The translations under genes were made by a program, and so were the position numbers. Source: Chloroflexi bacterium UBA4733 (lineage in GTDB: Bacteria; Chloroflexota; UBA4733). From it: a stretch of 9,733 nucleotides of DNA. Location: assembly GCA_002404055.1 (NCBI GenBank), contig DHIZ01000074.1, positions 1 to 9,733 on the forward strand. The letters run 5' to 3'. This document shows, piece after piece, positions 1 through 5,841 of the stretch; positions within the stretch are counted from its first letter, which is position 1; every line of letters begins with the position of its first letter. The notes under the pieces were generated by a model that saw nothing but the letters and a program-made list of their open reading frames with translations, was not told the origin of the DNA and made no database searches.

Positions 1-133
1 GTTATTTCGTGACGGGTCCTAAAGTCGCGGCTACCCTTGCGAAATCCGCCTTCGCGGACTCGTTCCCAGCCCGCGCAGGGCCCAGAGGGCAGCCACTTCG
101 CTCGTTCGTAGGCGCGACTTCAGTCGCCAGCCC
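1..133. repeat. Intergenic palindromic repeat cluster downstream of fni
   Basis: Non-coding spacer beyond the 3' end of the isomerase gene. It holds three nested symmetric elements. The first is AAGTCGCGGCTAC at 22-34, facing its inverted copy GTAGGCGCGACTT at 108-120 (13 bp, one mismatch). The second is a small hairpin TCCGC-CTTC-GCGGA at 45-58. The third is a near-perfect palindrome GCGACT-TC-AGTCGC at 114-127. The words GTCGCGGC and GCGACT recur in the spacer on the other side of fni (1198-1340), so this looks like one copy of a dispersed palindromic repeat family. No T-run follows the hairpins on either strand, so a standard intrinsic terminator is not supported. No gene was recognised here, although the upstream part of a gene to the left cannot be excluded. 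Confidence 0.5.
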
Positions 134-1192
134 TCACCTGCGAAGCACCGTCACCTGCCGTAGCATCGCCAAATTGCGACTGCCGGTGGCAAACATGGCA
201 AGGCGCAACTCAAAGACGAACTGCTCAATCCGGTCGACGACCGCCTCGACGGAGCGGGTTGCAGGCTCCAGGAACGGGTGGGCAGCGCTGGCAAGGTCGG
301 CGCCCAACGCCAGCGCTTTGGCAATATCGACGCCGGTGCGGATGCCGCCGCCGGCGATAATCGGCATGTCGGGACAGGTGGCGCGGACCTGCACAATGCA
401 TTCTGGGGTGGGAATACCCCATCCGGCGAAGGCATCGGCGGCGGCGCGCAGCCGTTCTGTGGGAGCACGTAGACCTTCGACGCGTGCCCAGGAGGTGCCG
501 CCGGCGCCCTGGACATCGATAGCGCTCACGCCGGCTGCTTCCAGGCGGCGCGCCACGCTACCGGAGATGCCCCAGCCCACCTCTTTCACCAGCACAGGCA
601 CGCCCAGGTCACGACAGATGGCGCCGATTCCGTCTTCCACCCCAGCGAACGTCGTATCGCCGTGCATCTGCAGCGCCTCTTGCAAGGCGTTGAGGTGGAA
701 TGTCAGCCCATCGGCGCCGATCATGGTCACGGCGCCCCGGCACTGCTCCAGGCCGTAACCACGCCGGAGCTGGACAGCGCCCAGGTTGCCGAGTAGTAGA
801 ACATCCGGCGCCACGTCGCGCACCTGGTAGGTAGTGCGCAGGTCCGCGCGCTCCAGGGCGGCGCGCTGACTGCCCACGCTGAAGGCGATACCGGTCGCCT
901 GTGCTGCGGCGGCAAGGTTGCGATTGATCTCGCGGGCGCGCTGGGCGCCGCCCGTCATGCCGCTGATCAGCAACGGCGCGCGCAGTGCCTTACCCAGGAA
1001 CGATGTCGACATGTCAATCTGGTCGAGGTCCAGCTCGGGCAGCGCGTTGTGTTCGAGCCGGTAGGCCGCGAAGCCGTCGGCCACCGACTCCTGCACCGGG
1101 CCGTGCATCGTCAGCGCCAGGTGGGCTTCCTTACGAGCCTCAATGCTCGCTGTGCTCGCGGGGGTCAGGGGCAAGTCAGACTCAGATTTCAT
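134..1192 (-). CDS. fni: Isopentenyl-diphosphate delta-isomerase, type 2 (FMN-dependent)
   Basis: Interconverts isopentenyl and dimethylallyl diphosphate, the two C5 units of isoprenoid synthesis, using reduced FMN and Mg2+ in the cytoplasm. The 352-residue TIM-barrel protein has the usual length and motifs: RKEAHL (20-25), SGMTGG (77-82), SVGSQ (105-109), HLNALQE (166-172, with the Gln-Glu pair that contacts substrate and metal), VKEVG (202-206), GGTSW (231-235), GGGIR (281-285, phosphate binding) and MFATG (333-337). Most relatives read HLNPLQE; the Pro-to-Ala change is a minor oddity. The frame stays open to 1297, but that extension is translated repeat DNA, so the ATG at 1192 that places RKEAHL near the N-terminus is preferred. 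No Shine-Dalgarno sequence is visible before it, because the 23-bp tandem repeats run almost to the start codon. It lies downstream of the 7TM gene on the same strand, 157 bp away. In a phototroph or carotenoid producer it would feed pigment and quinone synthesis; that is inference. Confidence 0.95.
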   Translation of the reverse strand: MKSESDLPLTPASTASIEARKEAHLALTMHGPVQESVADGFAAYRLEHNALPELDLDQIDMSTSFLGKALRAPLLISGMTGGAQRAREINRNLAAAAQATGIAFSVGSQRAALERADLRTTYQVRDVAPDVLLLGNLGAVQLRRGYGLEQCRGAVTMIGADGLTFHLNALQEALQMHGDTTFAGVEDGIGAICRDLGVPVLVKEVGWGISGSVARRLEAAGVSAIDVQGAGGTSWARVEGLRAPTERLRAAADAFAGWGIPTPECIVQVRATCPDMPIIAGGGIRTGVDIAKALALGADLASAAHPFLEPATRSVEAVVDRIEQFVFELRLAMFATGSRNLAMLRQVTVLRR

Positions 1193-1197
1193 AGTGG

Positions 1198-1252
1198 CGC
1201 GACTGCCGGGGTGACAGAGCCGCGACTGCCGGGGTGACAGTGCCGCGACTGC
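1198..1252. repeat. 23-bp tandem repeat, 2.4 copies
   Basis: The 20-bp unit beginning CGCGACTGCC and ending GGGGTGACAG occurs at 1198-1217 and again, identically, at 1221-1240. A third, truncated copy (CGCGACTGC) lies at 1244-1252, giving a period of 23 bp. The third copy is the outer end of the left arm of the large inverted repeat at 1242-1338. The array begins only 5 bp upstream of the fni start codon, where a ribosome binding site would be expected. With only two full units and no spacer turnover, it is not a CRISPR. Confidence 0.8.
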
Positions 1253-1338
1253 GGTCTGCGGCCCAAAGACAGCACTGCGGTGCAACGGACGTCCCAAGAC
1301 CGCAGTCTTGTCTTTGGGCCGCAGACCGCAGTCGCGGC
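1242..1338. repeat. Large inverted repeat, 39-bp arms
   Basis: The left arm 1242-1280 and right arm 1300-1338 are reverse complements over 39 positions with two mismatches. The outer 30 bp (1242-1271 against 1309-1338) pair perfectly. A 19-nt loop separates the arms and contains the palindrome GGACGTCC (1287-1294). The arms begin GCCGCGACTG and contain GGCCCAAAGACA. As RNA this would fold into a very stable hairpin between the 7TM gene and fni. No U-run follows on either strand, so it does not fit a standard intrinsic terminator. It could be a REP/MITE-like element, an attenuating hairpin or an RNA-processing site. No transposase or clear target-site duplication is present. Confidence 0.85.
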
Positions 1339-1349
1339 TCTACTCCACC

Positions 1350-2072
1350 TCATCGCCCCGTCCGCACCCCGACCTCCGAGCGCCGTGGCCTTGCCCCGGC
1401 GACGGCGCTTCGGCGGGCCGTCGCCATGAAACCGCCGAACATGACTGTCCAGCCGATCAGCATGATGACCCAGAAGGCGCCGGCGCCGGCCAGGCGGGCG
1501 AACGTGCCGGCGCCGGCAATGGTGAGGGCGCCGATGGCGATGACGACATTGGCCACAGCGCGTTCGAGGTGCTGGTGACTCAGCCAGGTACGCACGGCGG
1601 AATAGAGGGCGACGCCAACCAGGCAGATCGTGCCGAAACTGTTCATCACGATCAATAAGGGCTGCCATGGGCCGGCCTCCAGCACATTGATGCCGGCTCC
1701 GGTCGCGCTCGCCAGTTCGGCGGCGTTGATCGGGGCAGCGAAAATGGCGGCGGCGGTGACGATGCTGGCGACGATCAGCACGATGACGAGCGGACGCAGG
1801 TCGCGCTGCAGCACAAGATAGAGGCTGCCGAGACCCAGGAAGGCGACGTTCAGCGCGGCGCCGAAGAGGTAGTAGAGCCGGAAGAGCAGAGCGGGGCGCC
1901 CCGTCACCAGGAAAATGGCGTAGCTTCCAGCGGCAACCGCCGCCATCACCAGGGCGACCAGCCAGGCAGCTTGATAGGGGCGGCGGCGTGCCTGCCATTG
2001 TCGGCCGACCGTCCAGGCCATGGCGCCCGTAACTAGCGTGACGGCCCCGGCAGCGACGAATTCTCCACGCAT
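1350..2072 (-). CDS. Seven-transmembrane protein of unknown function
   Basis: Function not recognised. The 240-residue protein is mostly hydrophobic, with about seven predicted membrane segments by eye: residues ~4-23, 34-57, 62-86, 93-113, 137-160, 170-190 and 195-217. A basic, Arg-rich tail of ~20 residues follows (RRSAVAGARPRRSE...). The stretch RLYYLFGAALNVAFLGLGSLYL around segment 3 resembles conserved 7TM proteins of unknown role seen in actinobacteria and chloroflexi; this is recall and was not searched. No catalytic motif, kinase domain or receptor domain is visible. The ATG at 2072 is preferred over open-frame extensions up to 2486 because AAGGG lies 7 nt before it and a promoter with a perfect TTGACA sits just upstream. 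Upstream in-frame starts would lie within or before that promoter or run into pdhA. fni follows on the same strand beyond the large inverted repeat, so the two may share a transcript. Confidence 0.8.
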   Translation of the reverse strand: MRGEFVAAGAVTLVTGAMAWTVGRQWQARRRPYQAAWLVALVMAAVAAGSYAIFLVTGRPALLFRLYYLFGAALNVAFLGLGSLYLVLQRDLRPLVIVLIVASIVTAAAIFAAPINAAELASATGAGINVLEAGPWQPLLIVMNSFGTICLVGVALYSAVRTWLSHQHLERAVANVVIAIGALTIAGAGTFARLAGAGAFWVIMLIGWTVMFGGFMATARRSAVAGARPRRSEVGVRTGR

Positions 2073-2087
2073 GCGCCGACCCTTGCT

Positions 2088-2117
2088 ATCCTCGACCGAG
2101 AATGTGCTCGTTGTCAA
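2088..2117 (-). promoter_or_regulatory. Predicted sigma70-type promoter for the 7TM gene
   Basis: On the minus strand, a perfect -35 box TTGACA (2112-2117) is followed after 18 bp by GAGGAT (2088-2093), a weak match (3 of 6) to TATAAT. Transcription would begin around 2081, giving a leader of only ~8 nt that carries the AAGGG ribosome binding site before the ATG at 2072. The position, between two divergent genes, fits a promoter. The weak -10 box is the main doubt. Confidence 0.45.
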
Positions 2118-2169
2118 CCCCATTGTACCGCGCGCTGAGCGACCTGAGCGGCAATCCGGGCTATGGCAG

Positions 2170-2200
2170 TGGACGGTACCCGTCCCGTGGGTGCTATCCT
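2170..2200 (+). promoter_or_regulatory. Possible extended -10 promoter for pdhA-pdhB
   Basis: TATCCT at 2195-2200 is directly preceded by TGC (2192-2194), the extended -10 arrangement TGnTATnnT. A poor -35-like word TGGACG lies at 2170-2175, with a long 19-bp spacing. Transcription would begin near 2207, just upstream of the leader ORF and the pdhA start. Low certainty, but it is the best candidate in the 174-bp divergent region. Confidence 0.3.
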
Positions 2201-2206
2201 TTACAC

Positions 2207-2247
2207 AGGAGCGTCGCGTGCTCATTACAGGCGGAGAACAGTACTGA
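2207..2247 (+). promoter_or_regulatory. Possible 9-codon leader ORF coupled to pdhA
   Basis: A clear ribosome binding site AGGAG (2207-2211) is followed after 6 nt by GTG (2218-2220). This opens a frame of nine sense codons (fMet-LITGGEQY) ending in TGA at 2245-2247. The final A of that stop is the first base of the pdhA ATG (TGATG), the geometry typical of translational coupling. The AGGAG is out of frame and too distant to serve pdhA directly. It could be a regulatory or coupling leader peptide, or chance. The peptide has no run of a single regulatory amino acid and no visible attenuator hairpin. Confidence 0.35.
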
Positions 2248-3260
2248 TGGTGGAACGAACCAGAGAAACGATGGATCACCCTCTTCCCTATCCGCGCGAC
2301 CGGCTGCTGGATTTTCTGGAACAGATGGTGCTGATCCGCCATTTTGACGAAAAAACCAAGGAGATGCTGGCGCGCGATCGCATCCGGGGCTATTGCCACT
2401 GGAATATCGGCGAAGAGGCCAGCGTCGTCGGCGCTGTCGCGGCCATGAGCGAACAAGACCAGATGGTCACGTCCTATCGTGACCACGGGTACGCTCTCGC
2501 CCGCGGCACGTCACCGGGCGCCGTGATGGCGGAGCTGTTCGGTCGGGAGACCGGCTGTGCCGGCGGGCGGGGCGGGTCCATGCACATGGTGGATGTGCCG
2601 CGTGGCTTCTATGGCGGCTACGGCATCGTGGGCGGGCAGATTCCCCTGGCGGCCGGTCTGGCGCTGGCCGCCGACTATCTGGGCGAAGACCGAGCAGTGC
2701 TCGGCGTGTTCGGTGACGGCGCCACCAACACCGGCGCTTTCCACGAGTCGCTCAACCTGTCGCAGATCTGGCGGCTGCCCGTGGTCTGGATCGTCACCAA
2801 CAACCAGTACGGTATGGGCACGTCGGTCGCAGAAGCGTCCGGCGAGCCGGACCTTTACAAGCGCGCCTGCGCCTATCGCATGCACGGCGAGCAGGTCGAC
2901 GGCATGGATGTGTTGGCAGTTTATGCGGCAACGAAGCGCTTGCTGGAGCGTGCGCGCGAGCAACGGGAACCGAGCCTGCTGGAGACCATCACCTATCGCT
3001 ACGACGGTCACTCTTACGCCGACGCCGGCAAAGCCTATCGCAGCCAGGAAGAGATCGACCACTGGCGGCAGAAAGACCCAATCCGGACCTTCCCGCGCTT
3101 CCTCGAAGAACACGGCCTGCTGGATCAGGCGACGTTTGAGGCGATACAGAAGCGCGTTGATCAGCAAGTACAGGAGGCTGTCGATTTCGCCGAGCGCAGC
3201 CCCTTCCCGTCGCCCGACTCGTTATATCAGCATCTCTACGCGGATGGAGCAGAACGTTAA
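2247..3260 (+). CDS. pdhA: Thiamine-diphosphate 2-oxoacid dehydrogenase E1, alpha subunit (pyruvate dehydrogenase type)
   Basis: The alpha subunit binds thiamine diphosphate and, with the beta subunit, decarboxylates a 2-oxoacid (most likely pyruvate) and passes the acyl group to the lipoyl arm of E2. The 337-residue protein shows YRDHG (78-82), the thiamine-diphosphate motif GDG (156-158) to NN (185-186) with the expected ~26-residue spacing, and the conserved loop DGHSYADAG (253-261), equivalent to the phosphorylation loop of mitochondrial E1-alpha. The ATG at 2247 has GGAG 10 nt upstream (2233-2236). An alternative ATG at 2271 would remove eight residues, and the frame also stays open back to 2163. 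pdhB begins 2 nt after the stop, so the two are co-transcribed. Acetoin dehydrogenase E1 (acoA) is closely similar and cannot be excluded from motifs alone. No E2 or E3 gene lies in the window. Confidence 0.92.
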   Translation: MVERTRETMDHPLPYPRDRLLDFLEQMVLIRHFDEKTKEMLARDRIRGYCHWNIGEEASVVGAVAAMSEQDQMVTSYRDHGYALARGTSPGAVMAELFGRETGCAGGRGGSMHMVDVPRGFYGGYGIVGGQIPLAAGLALAADYLGEDRAVLGVFGDGATNTGAFHESLNLSQIWRLPVVWIVTNNQYGMGTSVAEASGEPDLYKRACAYRMHGEQVDGMDVLAVYAATKRLLERAREQREPSLLETITYRYDGHSYADAGKAYRSQEEIDHWRQKDPIRTFPRFLEEHGLLDQATFEAIQKRVDQQVQEAVDFAERSPFPSPDSLYQHLYADGAER

Positions 3261-3262
3261 GC

Positions 3263-4246
3263 ATGACTGAAATCGGATATCGCCAGGCATTGCAGCAGGC
3301 TCTGCACGAGGAACTGGCCCGCGATGAGAAAGTCCTGATCATGGGTGAGGAGATCGGCATCTTCGAGGGATCCTACCGCATCACGCAGGGGCTGCTCAAG
3401 GAATTCGGACCCAGGCGCGTGCGCGCCACCCCTATTTCGGAAGAGGGTTTCGTCGGCGCCGGCATTGGCGCGGCGATGGGCGGTCTGCGCCCGGTCGTGG
3501 AGATCATGACGATCAACTTCATCCTGGTCGCTATGGACCAGATCATCAACAACGCTGCCAAAATCCGTTATATGTTCGGCGGTACCGTGGGCGTGCCCAT
3601 GGTCATCCGTACTCCCGGCGGCGCCGGCGTCGGCCTGACGGCGCAACATTCGCAGAGCCTGGAGGTCTGGTTCGCCAGCACACCCGGTTTACGGGTCGTT
3701 GCGCCGTCTACCCCCTACGACGCCAAAGGGCTGCTGAAGGCGAGTATCCGCAGCAACGATCCAGTGCTCTTCAGCGAGCACCTGATGCTCTACAACACAC
3801 GCGGCGAAGTGCCCGATGGCGAATACACTGTGCCGATCGGCAAGGCCGACATCAAACGCGCCGGCACCGACCTGACGATCGTTACGCATTCCTATATGAC
3901 GTTACGCTGCCTGGAAGTCGCCGAACGCCTGGAACGCGAAGCCGGCATCAAGGCGGAGGTCGTCGACCTGCGCACGCTACGTCCTTTGGACTTCGAGACC
4001 GTAGCGCAATCGGTCAAGAAGACTAACCACGCCCTCTGTGTGGAAGAAGGCTGGCAGAGCTACGGCGTCACCGCCGAGATCGCCGCCCGCATCTCCGATG
4101 AGTGCTTCGACTGGCTGGACGCGCCGGTGAAGCGCCTGGGCGGCGCCGAAGTGCCGATGCCGTACTCGCGGCCGCTGGAGGCCGCGGCGATTCCCAGCGC
4201 CGACCGCATCTTTGAGGCGGCGGTACGGGCGCGACGAGGTACTTAG
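3263..4246 (+). CDS. pdhB: 2-oxoacid dehydrogenase E1, beta subunit (pyruvate dehydrogenase type)
   Basis: Partner of the preceding gene in the alpha2-beta2 E1 heterotetramer. At 327 residues it has the usual length. Features seen: GEEIGIFEGSYRITQGL (28-44), the PISE motif with the conserved Glu60 that activates thiamine diphosphate, GVGLTAQHSQSLE (122-134, including His129), the PGLRVVAPSTPYDAKGLL stretch (141-158) that follows, and the C-terminal transketolase-type domain with DLRTLRPLD (235-243) and VEEGW (260-264). The ATG at 3263 follows the pdhA stop by 2 nt, with GGAG 13 nt upstream inside pdhA. The stop TAG (4244-4246) overlaps the purF stop on the other strand, so the two genes are convergent with no spacer. 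The acetoin dehydrogenase beta subunit (acoB) is the main alternative identity. Confidence 0.93.
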   Translation: MTEIGYRQALQQALHEELARDEKVLIMGEEIGIFEGSYRITQGLLKEFGPRRVRATPISEEGFVGAGIGAAMGGLRPVVEIMTINFILVAMDQIINNAAKIRYMFGGTVGVPMVIRTPGGAGVGLTAQHSQSLEVWFASTPGLRVVAPSTPYDAKGLLKASIRSNDPVLFSEHLMLYNTRGEVPDGEYTVPIGKADIKRAGTDLTIVTHSYMTLRCLEVAERLEREAGIKAEVVDLRTLRPLDFETVAQSVKKTNHALCVEEGWQSYGVTAEIAARISDECFDWLDAPVKRLGGAEVPMPYSRPLEAAAIPSADRIFEAAVRARRGT

Positions 4247-5721
4247 CCCACCTCCGACGGCATCTTCTCCATGCCCACCTTGACCGGGAACGGATAGCCG
4301 CGCTCGTCCATGCAGCCGAAGCAGAAGCGGTGGCGCAGGTGCGCTTCGGCTGTGTGGTCGGTATCGCCGCTGCTGCCGCCGGTGGCCCGGCCCAGGCCGG
4401 CCAGACTGAGGTAGCCGAGGCTATCGGCCCCGATGTGCTGCCGAACCTGCTCCACCGAGTTGCGGTGGGCGATGAGTTCGTCTTCGGTGGGAATGTCGAT
4501 GCCGAAGTAGCATGGATGGCGGATCGGCGGAGCGGCGATGCGAACGTGGACCTGCGCAGCGCCGTTGCGCCGGAGCGCTTTGATAAGGATTGCGAGCGTG
4601 TTGCCCCGCACGAGCGAGTCTTCCACCACCACCAGCCGCTTGCCGGCAATCTTGTCGCGAACAATATTGAATTTGAGGTCGATTTCCAGACGCCGCAGGC
4701 GCTGGTCCGGTTTGATGAAGGAACGGTCGGCATAGCGGCTGGCGATGATCGGCTCGGCGAACGGCAGACCACTGGCTTCGGCGTAGCCGATGGCCATCGG
4801 GATGGCCGTGAGGGGAACGGGGACGACCATATCCGCCTCGGCAGGATGTTCCAGCGCTAACTGGCGGCCCAGTTCCTCCCGCACGGCGTAGACGTTGCGC
4901 CCATCCAGGACGCTGGTGGCATCGCTGAAGTACACGAACTCAAAGACGCAGAAGCCGCGGCGTGTACGGCGCATGAAGAACTCGGAGTGGCACCCGCTGT
5001 CGTCGATCGTGACGAGTTCGCCCGGCTCCAACTCGCGCTCGAACGTCGCGCCGACGCGGTCGAACGCGCAGGTCTCGGAGGCCAGAATCCAACCGTCGCC
5101 CAGGCGACCCAGCGAGAGGGGGCGCATGCCGTAGGGGTCACGCAAGCCGTAGAGCTTCCCCTCCGACATGAGAACCAGACTGTAGGCGCCACGCAGACGG
5201 TGGGCGACGTGGCGCAGGCGATGGGCGAAGGTCTCACCGCCGGTACGGAGCAACAGTGCAGCGATGACCTCGCTATCCGTTTCCGACTGAAAGACGATGT
5301 CGGTGACCTCGGCGCGCAACTCGGCAGCGTTGACGACGTTACCGTTGTGGGCGATGGCAACCGGGTCGAAGAACATCTTGCGACCAGGGCGGAGCACAAA
5401 CGGAGCAGCATTTTCGACGCAACTGGAGCCTGTGGTGGAGTACCGAACGTGACCAATGCCGCAGCACGTTGCAATCAGGTCGTCGGTGCCGCGGGGGAAC
5501 ACGTCGCGAACGCGTCCCATACCGGTCGTCGCCTCGATCTCACCCGTCTTCGGCACCAGCAGCGCCACGCCGGCACTCTCCTGGCCACGGTGTTGGAGCG
5601 CCGTCATGGCAATGACGAGGTAGCGCGGAACGTCTAACTGGTTGGTCGGGTCATAGATGCCCACGATACCGCAATGATCGTGAAGCGCCTCGTCGGGGAG
5701 CGGAGGGAGTGCAGCAGTCAT
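4243..5721 (-). CDS. purF: Amidophosphoribosyltransferase (glutamine PRPP amidotransferase)
   Basis: Catalyses the first committed step of de novo purine synthesis: PRPP plus glutamine gives 5-phosphoribosylamine. The 492-residue protein has an N-terminal Ntn glutaminase domain and a C-terminal phosphoribosyltransferase domain. A short propeptide (residues 1-16) would be removed to expose Cys17 (CGIVGIYD), as in Bacillus subtilis PurF. TALQHRGQESAG follows. The PRPP loop is VVVEDSLVRGNT (364-375). Cys258, Cys404 and the CFGC pair Cys467/Cys470 match the four [4Fe-4S] cysteines of the Bacillus type, so a cluster is likely. Oddities: PVPLTAIP replaces the usual PVPDSG-like segment, and the C-terminal tail is atypical (MEKMPSEVG after the CFGC region). 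The ATG at 5721 is chosen because the usual short propeptide begins there and a TATACT box lies just upstream; the frame stays open to 5793. No clear Shine-Dalgarno is visible. A second purF elsewhere in the genome is possible. Confidence 0.95.
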   Translation of the reverse strand: MTAALPPLPDEALHDHCGIVGIYDPTNQLDVPRYLVIAMTALQHRGQESAGVALLVPKTGEIEATTGMGRVRDVFPRGTDDLIATCCGIGHVRYSTTGSSCVENAAPFVLRPGRKMFFDPVAIAHNGNVVNAAELRAEVTDIVFQSETDSEVIAALLLRTGGETFAHRLRHVAHRLRGAYSLVLMSEGKLYGLRDPYGMRPLSLGRLGDGWILASETCAFDRVGATFERELEPGELVTIDDSGCHSEFFMRRTRRGFCVFEFVYFSDATSVLDGRNVYAVREELGRQLALEHPAEADMVVPVPLTAIPMAIGYAEASGLPFAEPIIASRYADRSFIKPDQRLRRLEIDLKFNIVRDKIAGKRLVVVEDSLVRGNTLAILIKALRRNGAAQVHVRIAAPPIRHPCYFGIDIPTEDELIAHRNSVEQVRQHIGADSLGYLSLAGLGRATGGSSGDTDHTAEAHLRHRFCFGCMDERGYPFPVKVGMEKMPSEVG

Positions 5722-5732
5722 CACGTTAAAGA

Positions 5733-5738
5733 AGTATA
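5733..5738 (-). promoter_or_regulatory. Predicted -10 box for purF, nearly leaderless
   Basis: TATACT on the minus strand (5 of 6 matches to TATAAT) lies 11 nt upstream of the purF ATG. Transcription would begin ~4-5 nt before the start codon, so the mRNA would be almost leaderless. That agrees with the missing ribosome binding site. No good -35 box was found at 16-19 bp spacing. Confidence 0.45.
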
Positions 5739-5759
5739 CCGCGCCGGCCCCACACTCGT

Positions 5760-5789
5760 TTGCCGGGCTGACGCCCCAATGGGTACGAT
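5760..5789 (+). promoter_or_regulatory. Possible promoter for the cfa-sqd cluster
   Basis: TTGCCG (5760-5765) and TACGAT (5784-5789) are separated by 18 bp, each matching its consensus in 4 of 6 positions. They lie in the 120-bp divergent region between purF and cfa. The leader to the cfa ATG would be ~45 nt. No operator palindrome was noted. Confidence 0.35.
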
Positions 5790-5841
5790 GCACAGGAAGC
5801 GGACGACGGTACTACGAGTGGGGAGTGAACGGGACCGAAGC

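Noticed and set aside
9..758. Long plus-strand open frame opposite fni (249 codons)
   Set aside because: It is antisense to a clear isomerase gene, has low-complexity Ser/Arg/Ala composition and no recognisable motif. Long shadow frames are expected in high-GC DNA.
1198..1252. CRISPR array
   Set aside because: Only two full units, directly adjacent with a 3-bp gap, no variable spacers of the right size and no cas gene.
1193..1297. N-terminal extension of the isomerase to an ATG at 1297
   Set aside because: The added 35 residues are translation of the tandem and inverted repeats, and family members start close to the RKEAHL motif.
1242..1338. Intrinsic terminator for the 7TM gene
   Set aside because: The hairpin is strong, but the bases that follow on the minus strand are ACTGTCACCCC, with no U-run.
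2073..2486. N-terminal extension of the 7TM protein
   Set aside because: It would run through the promoter region and antisense to pdhA. The ATG at 2072 has a ribosome binding site and is followed at once by a membrane segment.
2511..3167. Minus-strand open frame within pdhA (218 codons)
   Set aside because: Antisense shadow of a gene with full family motifs; no domain recognised.
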